Part shown: one piece after another, positions 31,402 through 40,771 of the stretch
Numbering within the stretch: position 1 is the first letter of the stretch
How the letters are laid out: each line of letters opens with the position of its first letter
Assembly (NCBI GenBank): GCA_036500345.1
Contig: DASYCE010000011.1
Span: 62,001 to 126,000, forward strand
DNA length: 64,000 nucleotides
From: Gemmatimonadales bacterium
GTDB taxonomy: Bacteria; Gemmatimonadota; Gemmatimonadetes; Gemmatimonadales; GWC2-71-9
Direction of reading: 5' to 3'
Position numbers and translations under genes: made by a program
The notes under the pieces: generated by a model
Database searches by the model: none
What the model saw: the letters and a program-made list of their open reading frames with translations, nothing else
What the model was told of the DNA's origin: nothing

Positions 31402-34400
31402 GTGGCGGATAAGTCGTTGCGATCGCAGATCTGCTTCGTGGCGCTGTTCGTCGGAGCGATCACCGGCGCGGCAGCGCAGGCGCCGGCGTCTCCCGACGCG
31501 CTGCGTCAGCACCTGGCGCTGAACGATTCGATCACTGCGGCGCTGGTCCGCGACTATCCGGACACGGCACGGACACTGGTCACGCGGCTCTACGCCGAGA
31601 TCGCCGATCATCCCGGGGCGAGCGCGTCAACCGGACTCGGCGTGCTACACGAATTGGCTGCGGCCTGGGCGCACGTGTGGAGTGATTCGTTCTTCGTGCG
31701 CCAGGCGAACCACTTCGAACGGTGGACACCTCCAGAGCGTCGGACCAAGGTTGCCGTTGACTCGCTACGACTGGCTGGAGCCGCACTCATCGCACGCTCC
31801 GGGGCCGATGCCGCCGCTGCCCTCTGGCGACGCTCGCTGCTCGTCGCCCGGTCGATTCACGATTCCGCCGGCGAGGCGGCCGCATTCGGAAATATCGGCA
31901 TCGCGTTCTGGCAAAATGGCAACCTCGACAGCGCGTCGTGGTATACCGCGAAGAGCCGCGCGATGGCATCGGCGATCGGCGACCGCCGGACCGTTGCCAA
32001 TGCACTGGTCACGGCGGCGAGCATCGAGAAAAGCTCCGGCAATGCTGCAGCGGCCCGGTCGCTCTATCAGTCTGCGCTCCTCGCGCATCAGCGGATCGGC
32101 GACGATCGGGGTGTTGCGGCAGATGAAAACGACCTCGGTGTCCTGGCGCGCGCCGGTGGCGACACCGTGGAGGCGCGGCGGCAGTTCGCGGCGGCGCTGC
32201 GGCGGAATCAGGCTGCGGGACGCCGCTCGAAGGCGGCCGACAACCTGGTGAATCTCGCGAATCTTGCGCTTGCCTCGAGCAACGACGCCGAAGCGGCGTC
32301 GGGGTACGCGGCAGCACTGGAGATCCGGAATCAGCTCGGTGAACGCGCTGGTGCTGCATCGATCCTGGTCGACATCGGCCTCCTTGCGATGCGGCGAAGT
32401 GACTTCGACTCGGCCCGCGCCGCCTTCATCGCGGCTGTGGCGATTCTCGATTCGACCGGGCCAGTACACGACGCGGTGGACGCCCGCGTCAACCTCGCCA
32501 ACGCGGCAGGCGCGGCCGGGGCGCTCCAATCAGCCGTCGAGGTGCTGTCCGCCGCGGACTCGATCGCGCGCCGAGCCGCGGGCCCGGCGATGGTCGCACG
32601 AGTCGCCGTCGCTCGGGGCGATCTCGCGGTCACCTTCAATGCCTATGCGGAGGCCGAACGCGACTATCAAGCCGCGGCAAGGGAATTCCAGCTGGCGCAC
32701 GACACCGTTGCGACCGCGGATGCCGAGGAGGGATATGCTGAGCTGCTCCTTCGCCGCGGCCAACACCGGCGTGCATTCGACACATTGCTGGCAGTTCGCC
32801 GGGCACGAGTCGCTACCGGGGACACGCGCGCTATCGCTTCAGCCGATCTTCTTCTTGGGTACACCGCGGCCGGCGCGGGGGACGCGGCAGCTTCCAGTCG
32901 CTACCTCGACGCCGCTGACCGGACCTTTCGCATGCTCGGCGACGTTGCCGGGAGCGCGTCCGTCGCGTCAACACGTGGCGACCTCGCGCTCACCGGCGGA
33001 CGCTTTGCCGACGCGGAGCAATGGTTCAGTCGCGGCCTCAAGGCGCTGGGAGCGAAGCATGCACCGGATCTGGCATATGCACTCCACGACGGAGAGGGTC
33101 AGGCGCTCGCCGCGCAGGGGAAACTCGCCGCTGCAGCCGAGGCGAGCCGCCGGGCGATCACCGCGATCGAAGGCGAAGCGGCAGGTCTCTCCGCCGCCGA
33201 CAGGCGCACCGGCTTTCGCGCGGACAAGTGGGACACCTATCTCCACCTGGCGCTGTTGGAACACAAGCAAGGCGATGACGTGGGCGCGTTTGATGTGAGC
33301 GAACGCGTGCGCGGTCGTGAGATGCTCGAACGACTCGACGGGCTGGCCGCAGCTCACTCGCCGGGAGTCGACCGTGTCATCGCGAGCGCGAGTGGTGTCG
33401 CCGCCAGGTTGGCGCCGGATCAGGCGCTGATCGAGTACCTCGTGTCGGACTCGACCACGCTCGCCTTTGTCATCCGGCGCGACGGGATGCGGACCATTGA
33501 TCTCGGCATCGGGCGCCGCACGGTTGCCGCCGCGGTCGCGTTCGCGCGCGAGATGATCAATCATCCCGCGGCTCATTCCACGAACAGACCGTGGATTCCG
33601 CCGCTCAGGCGTCTCGACCGGCTCCTCATCGAGCCGATCGAATCGCGGCACGCGCTCGACGGCGTGAGTCATCTGCTGATCGTCCCGTTCGCGGAACTGC
33701 ACTACCTCCCGTTCGCCGCGCTGGTGACCTCGGATTCCGGGGCGAGGTACCTCGTCGAGCGCTACGACATCGCGTATCTACCGTCGGCTTCGGTCTGGCT
33801 CAACGTTCTCGACCGGAGCGGCGCCCCCGATGCAAAGGGGGTGAAGGTCCTGGCGCTTGCACCGCGCCCCGCGGCGTTGCCAGGCTCCATCGAGGAAGTC
33901 CGCGCCATCCGGTCGATTGTTGGTGCGTCAACGAAGGTGCTGACCGGAGACGCCGCAACCGGCGCGGCCTTCAGGGTCGAGGCGCCGCGGTTCTCCGTGA
34001 TTCACCTCGCGACATTCGGCGTGCTGAATCAGCGCAACCCGCTCAATTCGTACGTCGAACTCGCCGGCGCAGGCGGCCGATCGCAACGCCTGGCGGTCCA
34101 CGATCTCGTTGGCGTGACGCTACATGCCCGCCTCGTGGTGTTGAGCGCCTGCGAGACGGCGCTGGCGTCCGGCACAGAGACGAACGTGCCCGCCGGAGAT
34201 GACTGGACGGGGATGGTGCGGGCGATGCTCGTCGCCGGCGCTGACAATGTCCTCGCGACGCTGTGGCCGGTGCAGGACCGTGCGACACCGGCGCTGATGG
34301 CAGGGTTCTACCGTGAACTCGTGGCGGGGCGCCCGCTGCCGCTCGCCGTGGCGCTGGCACAGCGCGCCGCGATCCACGACCGTCGCCGCGCCGATCCCGC

Positions 34401-34440
34401 CAGCTGGGCCGGGTTCGTACTCGTCGGCACGGGACGATAG
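31402..34440 (+). CDS. exported TPR-CHAT protein with substituted catalytic His
   Basis: 1012 residues. The N-terminal CFVALFVGAITGAAAQ looks like a signal peptide, so the protein is probably outside the cytoplasm. TPR-like helices run from about 60 to 620 (AAAFGNIGIAFWQNGNLDSA, KAADNLVNLANLALASSNDA and others). A CHAT (caspase-like) domain fills about 670-1010: LLIVPFAELHYLPFAAL, IHLATFGVLN and VVLSACETALASG. Cys917 is present, but the HG of the usual ATHG is Phe872-Gly, so the catalytic His appears lost; His868 remains. It may be a pseudo-protease scaffold. Start is GTG 31402, 30 bases after the lipoprotein gene. Confidence 0.88.
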   Translation: MADKSLRSQICFVALFVGAITGAAAQAPASPDALRQHLALNDSITAALVRDYPDTARTLVTRLYAEIADHPGASASTGLGVLHELAAAWAHVWSDSFFVRQANHFERWTPPERRTKVAVDSLRLAGAALIARSGADAAAALWRRSLLVARSIHDSAGEAAAFGNIGIAFWQNGNLDSASWYTAKSRAMASAIGDRRTVANALVTAASIEKSSGNAAAARSLYQSALLAHQRIGDDRGVAADENDLGVLARAGGDTVEARRQFAAALRRNQAAGRRSKAADNLVNLANLALASSNDAEAASGYAAALEIRNQLGERAGAASILVDIGLLAMRRSDFDSARAAFIAAVAILDSTGPVHDAVDARVNLANAAGAAGALQSAVEVLSAADSIARRAAGPAMVARVAVARGDLAVTFNAYAEAERDYQAAAREFQLAHDTVATADAEEGYAELLLRRGQHRRAFDTLLAVRRARVATGDTRAIASADLLLGYTAAGAGDAAASSRYLDAADRTFRMLGDVAGSASVASTRGDLALTGGRFADAEQWFSRGLKALGAKHAPDLAYALHDGEGQALAAQGKLAAAAEASRRAITAIEGEAAGLSAADRRTGFRADKWDTYLHLALLEHKQGDDVGAFDVSERVRGREMLERLDGLAAAHSPGVDRVIASASGVAARLAPDQALIEYLVSDSTTLAFVIRRDGMRTIDLGIGRRTVAAAVAFAREMINHPAAHSTNRPWIPPLRRLDRLLIEPIESRHALDGVSHLLIVPFAELHYLPFAALVTSDSGARYLVERYDIAYLPSASVWLNVLDRSGAPDAKGVKVLALAPRPAALPGSIEEVRAIRSIVGASTKVLTGDAATGAAFRVEAPRFSVIHLATFGVLNQRNPLNSYVELAGAGGRSQRLAVHDLVGVTLHARLVVLSACETALASGTETNVPAGDDWTGMVRAMLVAGADNVLATLWPVQDRATPALMAGFYRELVAGRPLPLAVALAQRAAIHDRRRADPASWAGFVLVGTGR

Positions 34441-34464
34441 CGAACCGAGCCGGCGGTTGGGCGT

Positions 34465-35151
34465 CTAGTTCGTGCCCGACATCGCCGGTGTGCCGTCGGA
34501 CCACTGGCGCACCGGAATGAGGAGGGTGCGAACGCGCGGATGCGGCAGATCGTCGGAACCATCGATGACCGGCGCGGAGAATCCGCCGGCGCCCCAGATC
34601 GATGCCGGGACATTGCCGTCGAAGTAGAACATCAGGTGCGGCATCCAGTGCGTCGCCGGCGTACCGATCATCTGCTGGTGCGAGGTCATGTACGCCATCG
34701 CTCCGGGCGCCGGGACCGGGAATTCGCGTGTCACGTAGGCGCGATCGGTGAGGGTGGCGATCTCGCTGGTGGTGCGCCCGGCCAGGACCCACTCGACGCG
34801 CTTGCGGATGCCGGGGAGGACGCTCTGGGTGGCGGCGGCGTTGAGACAGTGCGGCGCGCGGCCTCGCGGATCCCAGAAGCCGGGATCGTTGAGCCCCGCA
34901 GAGAACGAGCGAAGGACAAAGCAGGTGAAGCCATTGCTGCCGCGCACTGCCTCCTCGAGCCCCTTCCGCGTCATCACGAGGATCGTCGCCGAGTCGGAGA
35001 TGTTTTTCGGCGCCGCCGTGCGCGCCAGGGCGATCTCCGTGCTGCGATTGGCGATGAGGTACGGCGTGAAATCGCGACCCTGCGCTGCGGCGCTCATGGC
35101 GAGCGTCGAGACGGCGACAAACGTGGACGCGACTGCGGTGCGGATCGACAT
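34465..35151 (-). CDS. secreted protein of unknown function
   Basis: 228 residues with a signal peptide (VASTFVAVSTLAMSAAAQG). The mature region has no match I recognise. It contains LARTAAPKNISDSATILVM, FTCFVLRSF with a Cys, and HWMPHLMFYFDGNVPASIWG. This pattern recurs in hypothetical proteins of soil bacteria. It is the second gene of a minus-strand pair with the M1 peptidase gene, 18 bases apart. Confidence 0.78.
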   Translation of the reverse strand: MSIRTAVASTFVAVSTLAMSAAAQGRDFTPYLIANRSTEIALARTAAPKNISDSATILVMTRKGLEEAVRGSNGFTCFVLRSFSAGLNDPGFWDPRGRAPHCLNAAATQSVLPGIRKRVEWVLAGRTTSEIATLTDRAYVTREFPVPAPGAMAYMTSHQQMIGTPATHWMPHLMFYFDGNVPASIWGAGGFSAPVIDGSDDLPHPRVRTLLIPVRQWSDGTPAMSGTN

Positions 35152-35169
35152 GGCGCGCTCCGGGAAAGG

Positions 35170-37056
35170 TTACTGCTTCACGAACGTCGCCTGCATCATG
35201 CTCACCCACCCGTTGGGATCGAGGGTGACTTCCGCCGGTGCCGCGGCAAGCGGGAAGGTGAATTCGTTGTGCTGTTTGTCGACGATGACCTTGAGCGGGC
35301 CGGGAGCACCCTGGGCGGCACCGCCAGCTGCGCGGCCACCACCGGCGCCTCGAGCACCACCCGCTCCCCGCCCCGCGCCGCGCGCACCGGCAGCACTGGC
35401 CGCGTCAGCAGCTGGCGGAGGAGCCGGCGGCATCGTCACACCGATCTCGATCGGCATCCGGAAGAGTCCCTGCGTCTGGGTCTGATCGAGAGTGACGCGG
35501 AGCGTTTTCGCGGTGGAGTCATAGTGCCACGACCCGGTCATCTGCAGGATTCCGCCACGATTGAGCCATTCGGGGAAATACCAGCCGAGGTCCTTGCCGT
35601 CGTCGGGGCACGCGGGATTGGCGGCGCAGGCGTCCTGCATGGCGTGCCGGAAATCGTCGGTGCTGGCGTTCCTGTTCTGGAAGCGCGAGTAGTAGAGACG
35701 GATGCCGTCCCAGAACGGCTCGGTGCCAAGAACGCCGCGCAGCATGTGCAGCACCTGCGCCCCGCCCTGATAGACCTGCGCGTTGTTGGCGATGACCTGC
35801 GAGATGTTCGACAGGTTCTTGTGAACGATCGTCGATTGCGGATTCGCCAGCGCATAGCGCATGGCACCTGCCGCGCTCCGCTTGACGCCATCGAGGTAGG
35901 CGTCGTGGCCATCCTGGTATTCCTGGTAGAGCAGCGCGAAGTAGGTCGCGAAGCCCTCGCTCAACCAGACATCGTCCCAGTCGCTCTCGCTGGCGGAGTT
36001 GCCGAAGTACTGATGGGCCATCTCGTGGGCGAGGAGTTGCCGGCCGGGGATGCCGTTGTACCCGTAAAAGATGTCGGAGGCGAGTTCCATTCCGCCGCCG
36101 ACCGTGTTGGCTTCGACCTGCGCCAGTTTTTCGTACGAGAACGGGCCGATGTGATCGATGTAGAACTCGAGGATCGGCTGGGTGTAGCCGCCGAACCCCT
36201 TGAAGGTGTTGTCGTGCTCCTGGGGGAAGGCCCACGACGACATCGCAATGCCGTGATACTCGCCGAAGTAGTCGACGGCGTATGGTGCTGCGGCGAGCGA
36301 GAACTCCCAGGTCGGAATCGGGACCTTCTCGTCCCAGGTGGTGCGGCGCATGCCGTTCGGCAGGTCGATCTGCTGGGTGAGAAGGCCGTTGGAAATCACC
36401 TGGTACTTCGCCGGCGCGGTGACGATCGTCGTCTTCGGCGCCTTCATCGAGATATGGTCGATCGTGGCGAGCCAGTTGTGCGCCAGGTTGGGCCAGTCGT
36501 TGCTGACGAACGACCGGTCGCCGTACTTGTTGTTGGCGATGCGGAATCCGGTGGCGGGCGTGCCGTGGTACGCGAGCGAGAGCGACAGGTGCTCTCCCGC
36601 GCGCGATGACGACGGGAAGGTGATGTGCAGCAGATCGCCGCGCTGCGTGTACGTCAATGTCCGATCACCCTCGGTGACCGCCGTGACCGTCATTCCGGTC
36701 GTCGCAGCGCCACCTCCACCATTCGCCTGCCCCGACAATCCCCCCGGCCCGGCGCGGCCGACACACGGATCGCCCGGCTCCGCGGCGGGGGCACCCTTGG
36801 GGCGCGGGCCGCAGAGATCAAGGTTCAACCCGGCGATGCCATCACGTGACAGGTCGAGATCGACGATTTCCTTCATGCTGATTTCGTCGCTGCTGTCGCT
36901 CAGCGTGACATCGAAGGTGTAGCGGGTGATCCTGATTCCCGGTTGGCGCGGGTAACTGTCCTGCGCCGGCGCTGTCTGCGCCATGCTGATGAGTGCACCG
37001 AGCACGGCAGCTGCGGTCGATGCATACCGGACAATCCGATTCGGATCGGTTGGCAC
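35170..37056 (-). CDS. secreted M1-family zinc aminopeptidase
   Basis: 628 residues. A signal segment (about 10-32) is followed by an N-terminal beta domain and the gluzincin core: the exopeptidase motif is GGMEL (321-325, usually GAMEN), the zinc site is HEMAHQYF (344-351), and the third ligand is Glu367 in SEGFATYF. The C-terminal part contains a Pro/Ala/Gly/Arg-rich insert (about 540-590, GARGAGRGAGGARGAGG) followed by a beta sandwich. It should remove N-terminal residues from peptides outside the cytoplasm. Start is GTG 37056 with AGGGGA nearby. It may share a transcript with the small secreted protein gene downstream. Confidence 0.93.
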   Translation of the reverse strand: MPTDPNRIVRYASTAAAVLGALISMAQTAPAQDSYPRQPGIRITRYTFDVTLSDSSDEISMKEIVDLDLSRDGIAGLNLDLCGPRPKGAPAAEPGDPCVGRAGPGGLSGQANGGGGAATTGMTVTAVTEGDRTLTYTQRGDLLHITFPSSSRAGEHLSLSLAYHGTPATGFRIANNKYGDRSFVSNDWPNLAHNWLATIDHISMKAPKTTIVTAPAKYQVISNGLLTQQIDLPNGMRRTTWDEKVPIPTWEFSLAAAPYAVDYFGEYHGIAMSSWAFPQEHDNTFKGFGGYTQPILEFYIDHIGPFSYEKLAQVEANTVGGGMELASDIFYGYNGIPGRQLLAHEMAHQYFGNSASESDWDDVWLSEGFATYFALLYQEYQDGHDAYLDGVKRSAAGAMRYALANPQSTIVHKNLSNISQVIANNAQVYQGGAQVLHMLRGVLGTEPFWDGIRLYYSRFQNRNASTDDFRHAMQDACAANPACPDDGKDLGWYFPEWLNRGGILQMTGSWHYDSTAKTLRVTLDQTQTQGLFRMPIEIGVTMPPAPPPAADAASAAGARGAGRGAGGARGAGGGRAAGGAAQGAPGPLKVIVDKQHNEFTFPLAAAPAEVTLDPNGWVSMMQATFVKQ

Positions 37057-37172
37057 GGGATCCCCTGGTTTGGCTGGATGGTAGGTGTTCGAATATGCTG
37101 GCGCAGACGGTGGCTGACAACGCGCCGGGCGCTCGGCATCGGCAGGCCGCGTTGGGCGGACTCTATGGCGCG

Positions 37173-37312
37173 CCGCTCCGAATCGGCAGGGCGCCTGGGC
37201 CGGCCTTAACCGCTCGCCGCGCCGTCCGGCCGACGCGCCTGCGCGCGGTCGGCTCGGCGGCGCAAGAGGCTCGCGAGTTCAAGGCCGGCCGGCGACGCCC
37301 CGATTCGAAGCG
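37173..37312 (+). repeat. 140-bp interspersed repeat, copy A
   Basis: It matches 40502-40642 over its whole length at roughly 94% by eye, with one single-base indel. It begins CCGCTCCGAATCGGCAGGGC and contains GGCCTTAACCGCTC near the left and GAGTTCAAGGCC near the right, which are inverted relative to each other. The interior CCGACGCG/CGCGCGGTCGG can also pair, so single-stranded DNA or RNA could fold into a long hairpin. Copies A and B flank the hybrid kinase gene. The rest of 37057-37447 holds no gene I can support. Confidence 0.8.
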
Positions 37313-37447
37313 ACTCCGCGAAGAGGTGTGGGATCTCTGTGAAGAAGCGCACTGCTCGATCGTCCGCCTCATGACTATTCCAAGGATGATCGATGAAAGA
37401 ACTCGAGCCGCTGGAGCGCGACAGCGAAACGCAGTGACGTGTGAAGA

Positions 37448-40369
37448 TCAGCCCGACGAGCTGATCGGCCCGTCGAGCGCCGATCGGATACCCTCCAGCA
37501 GTTCGTCCATCGTCCACGGCTTGGAGATGAACGGGATCCCCGAAGGCATTCCGGCACTGGATCCAGCCTCCGAGCGAGCGTAGCCGCTCGCCACCAGGAA
37601 TCGGATCGCACCGATCTCGCTGGACGCCCGGCGATACAATTCACCGCCGCCCATCCGCGGCATCACCAGGTCGGTGAAGACGAGATCGATCGCCGACGAT
37701 CGTTCGTGCAGCAGTCGCAGGGCAGCTTCTCCGTCCTCGGCAACAATGACGGTATACCCCCGCGATTCCAGGATCCGTTTCGCCACCCGCCGCAGCATCT
37801 CCTCGTCATCGACGATGAGTACCGTCTCGTGGCCGCGGTAGTCCGGCTTGCTGTCCGTGGCAGCAACGGACGCTACGTTCGCGGCACCGGCGGCGCCGGG
37901 AAAGACGAGACGCACCGTGGTTCCGTGGCCCAGTTCGCTTTCGACATCGACAAAGCCGCCGTGCTGCGTCATCAGGTCCTGCACCATCGCCATGCCAAGC
38001 CCGGTCCCGACACCGGGGGGCTTGGTCGTAAAGAATGGATCGAAGACGTGCAGGCGCGTTTCCGGCGTCATGCCGGTGCCGGTGTCCTGTGCGGAAACGC
38101 TGACGAAGCGACCGAGATCGGATGCCCTTCCTCCGGCGCGCCGCCGCCCGTCCGATCTCGCCACGATGAACCGGAGGTCGCCGCCACCGGGCATCGCATC
38201 GCGGGCGTTGGTCGCGAGATTGAGGAGGATCTGCTCCACGGCGCTGGGATCGACGAGCGCCATCCGATCGCCGCCCTCGAAGACCACGTCAACGGTGATG
38301 CTGACCGGCAGAATCCGCCGCAGCACGCCGGCGACCCGCTCGGCGATCTGGCCGAGATCGGCGGGACGCACCGCGAGTTGCGCCACCCGCGAGATCCCCA
38401 TCAGCTGCTGGATCATCGCCTTGCCGCGCTCGGCGGCGCTCTGCAGGTCTCGCAGCTCATCGCGGTGCGCCTCCGCCGCCATGGCATCGAGCAGCCCGGC
38501 GTTGGCCATGATCACGGAGAGGATGTTGTTGAAGTCGTGCGCGATGCCGCTGGCGAGCATCCCCACTGCTTCCATCTTCTGCGCCTGGCGCAGCTGTTCC
38601 TCGAGCACCTGGCGATCGGTCACGTCGCGCGCGTGGATCACCAATCCGCTCACGCCCGGGACGTTGACCATGTTCCACGTGGCCACTTCGACGACGCGCC
38701 ACGTACCGTTCTTGTGCCGCATTCGGCATCGCAGCGGGGCGTGCGCGGCTCCGGGCTCCACCGCGCGCCCGAGCGCCTGCTCCATCGAATCAAGATCCTC
38801 GGGGTGGATCAGGTCGCGGACGTTCCCTCCCCTCCAGTCGTCCGGGGCAAAGCCGAGGAGTGCCTTCGCCGACGGACTCTGGTAGCGGATGCTGCCGCTG
38901 CCGTCGACGATGGTGATCAGGTCCGACGAACTTTCGATCAGCGAACGAAATTGCGCTTCGCTCTCCACCAGGCGCGCCTCGGCGGAGGCGCGCTCGCGGG
39001 CGTTGGCAAGCGCCTCCATTGCGAACGACAGATCCGACGCAAGCGCCACGAGCAGGTCGATATGCTCGTCGTTGAACCACTGCGGGTCGCGTGCGTAGAT
39101 GGCGAGGGTATGCGTCACGCGATTGCCGGTCGTGATCGGGAAGCCGGCAGCGACGCGATATCCCTGTGCCAGCGCCCGGTCGCGCCATGGGCCGTCCCGC
39201 GAGTCGGCCGCGATGTTCCGGCTCACGAAGGGGATGCCGGTTCTCGCGGCATCCCCAGAGGGACCCTGCCCGTCGCGGTCGTCGTCGATGCCGAAGTGGT
39301 AGCTGCGGACCACGTCGATTCCCGATCCGGCGCGCTGCGACATCGGGTCGATCCGTCGCTCCTCCCAGTTGACCGATCCGGCCCACGCCATCGCGAAGCC
39401 GCCGTCGTCGACGATGATCCGGCAGGCGCCGTCGAGAAGTTCGAATTCATCGTGTGCGCGCAGAATCAACTCGTTGACCCGCGTCACGACGACGTACAAC
39501 CGGTTCAGTCCGGTCGCCTCCTCTTCGGCGCGGTCGACGCGGCCGCCGATCACGCGCGACGCAGCGTACACCGCGGCACCCATGACCGCGACCGAGAGCA
39601 CGGTGTTGAGCAGCGAACCGAATGCCGGCGAGATCCCGGCGAAGAGCCGAACGGTGAGCACGTCGGTGCCGATCACGATCAGCACCGTCAGCGGAAGGAA
39701 CCAGCGCGAGAGTTGCGCGCGCACCGACGGGCCGGCAAGGATGCGAGTCGGCCAGCTTGCCGGTCCCGCCGCGGCGATCGCGGCAATACCGAGCGCGAGT
39801 GTGGCGAGCGCCGACCAGAGCGAGACGGGGCGCAGGGTGCCACGAAGGAGGAGCGGCACCTCGTACAGCTGACTCAGCGCGACGACACCGCCGATGCACG
39901 CCGGCACCACGGCGAATGCCCCCGCCGACCGGCGCCAGCGATCGCTGCCGAGCGCGATGATCGCCGCCGCGAGAAAGGCGAGCGTCGGGATGCCAAGGGG
40001 ATTGGTGGACCGCCCCGCCATCGGCGGAAGGAGCGCGAACGGCCAGAGTTTTTCGATGTCGAACGACGAACCGGTCATCGTCGCACCGAGCGTTGCGACG
40101 ACCGCGACGACAACAAGGATTCCGACGACCAGCGACGCGCGCCGGGTGAACCGCGATTCCGGTGCGCGAACTTCGAAGAGGAGCACGATCGCGATGAGGA
40201 GGACGAGGAGTCCGACCCATCCGGCCGCGGGAGGCGCATTGGGCGGGTAGAGCGGGAGGATCGAGATGCCCGGGATGCGATCGACGACGGCGAGCACGGC
40301 GATGATCGCGGCGATCGATGCGCCGGCGGTCGCCACGGTCGTGAAACGTTCATCCGTCGCGTCGGCCAT
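37448..40369 (-). CDS. hybrid sensor histidine kinase (membrane, GAF, PAS, kinase, receiver)
   Basis: 973 residues. About eight to nine membrane helices fill the first 280 residues, followed by a GAF-like domain (about 295-460), a PAS domain with PAC (about 475-590, FRSLIESSSDLITIVDGSG), the kinase core (H-box GIAHDFNNIL, N-box NLATNARDAM, G-boxes DTGTGM and GTGLGMAM) and a C-terminal receiver (LIVDDEEMLRR, Asp in FTDLVMPRMGG). This multi-step phosphorelay kinase has no partner gene nearby. ATG 40369 follows GGGAGG; TATACT (40391-40386) is a possible -10. It is bracketed by the 140-bp repeats. Confidence 0.94.
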   Translation of the reverse strand: MADATDERFTTVATAGASIAAIIAVLAVVDRIPGISILPLYPPNAPPAAGWVGLLVLLIAIVLLFEVRAPESRFTRRASLVVGILVVVAVVATLGATMTGSSFDIEKLWPFALLPPMAGRSTNPLGIPTLAFLAAAIIALGSDRWRRSAGAFAVVPACIGGVVALSQLYEVPLLLRGTLRPVSLWSALATLALGIAAIAAAGPASWPTRILAGPSVRAQLSRWFLPLTVLIVIGTDVLTVRLFAGISPAFGSLLNTVLSVAVMGAAVYAASRVIGGRVDRAEEEATGLNRLYVVVTRVNELILRAHDEFELLDGACRIIVDDGGFAMAWAGSVNWEERRIDPMSQRAGSGIDVVRSYHFGIDDDRDGQGPSGDAARTGIPFVSRNIAADSRDGPWRDRALAQGYRVAAGFPITTGNRVTHTLAIYARDPQWFNDEHIDLLVALASDLSFAMEALANARERASAEARLVESEAQFRSLIESSSDLITIVDGSGSIRYQSPSAKALLGFAPDDWRGGNVRDLIHPEDLDSMEQALGRAVEPGAAHAPLRCRMRHKNGTWRVVEVATWNMVNVPGVSGLVIHARDVTDRQVLEEQLRQAQKMEAVGMLASGIAHDFNNILSVIMANAGLLDAMAAEAHRDELRDLQSAAERGKAMIQQLMGISRVAQLAVRPADLGQIAERVAGVLRRILPVSITVDVVFEGGDRMALVDPSAVEQILLNLATNARDAMPGGGDLRFIVARSDGRRRAGGRASDLGRFVSVSAQDTGTGMTPETRLHVFDPFFTTKPPGVGTGLGMAMVQDLMTQHGGFVDVESELGHGTTVRLVFPGAAGAANVASVAATDSKPDYRGHETVLIVDDEEMLRRVAKRILESRGYTVIVAEDGEAALRLLHERSSAIDLVFTDLVMPRMGGGELYRRASSEIGAIRFLVASGYARSEAGSSAGMPSGIPFISKPWTMDELLEGIRSALDGPISSSG

Positions 40370-40434
40370 CGTCCCTCCCAACGCTAGTATACGGACCAGA
40401 GCGGCAGTCAGGAAGACACGGTTCGCGCCGCGAC

Positions 40435-40520
40435 GAATCGGCAGGGCGCCGATTGCGTCCGAGACCGCGCCGAATCGGCAGGGCGCCGATTGCGTCCGAG
40501 ACCGCTCCGAATCGGCGGGG
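40435..40520 (+). repeat. 37-bp tandem repeat, 2.3 units
   Basis: The unit starts GAATCGGCAGGGCGCCGATT and repeats at 40435, 40472 and, in part, at 40509, where it runs into the 140-bp repeat copy B. The start of the unit is the same sequence as the left end of the 140-bp repeat, so it looks like repeated duplication of that end. Confidence 0.75.
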
Positions 40521-40642
40521 CGTCTGGGCCGGCCTTAACCGCTCGCCGCGCCGTCCGGCCGACGCGCCTGCGCGCGGTCGCCTCGGCGGCGCAGGAGGCT
40601 CGCGAGTTCAAAGCCGGCCGGCGACGCCCCCGATCCGAAGCG
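40502..40642 (+). repeat. 140-bp interspersed repeat, copy B
   Basis: Same orientation as copy A (37173-37312) and close to identical; it has a C run one base longer near its right end. The inverted halves GGCCTTAACC and GAGTTCAAAGCC are kept. No gene or transposase lies inside it. The remaining gap up to 40771 contains a C7 run (40716-40722) but no gene I can support. Confidence 0.8.
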
Positions 40643-40771
40643 GTCAGCGAAGATCCAGTTGTGGATCCCGATTGGTCCTGCGCGTCACAGCAACGGGCAC
40701 CCAGTCATTGCTGCCCCCCCGATCTCGAAACGCAACCATCGTCATCACGCGATGGCAGGAAGGACATCACA

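Noticed and set aside
34540-36609. A 689-codon open frame on the plus strand
   Set aside because: It lies antisense to the M1 peptidase and the small secreted protein, both with clear signal peptides and motifs. Its translation is Arg/Gly/Asp-rich without any fold signature, as expected from high-GC antisense frames.
37706-40387. An 893-codon plus-strand frame within the hybrid kinase region
   Set aside because: The minus strand encodes a complete membrane-GAF-PAS-kinase-receiver protein; the plus frame shows only low-complexity His/Arg/Asp-rich sequence.
37173-40642. Integron cassette with attC sites
   Set aside because: The repeat ends only approximate the GTTRRRY and RYYYAAC core sites (an extra base is present), no integrase is seen, and the gene between has no typical cassette size. 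Kept only as a foldable repeat.
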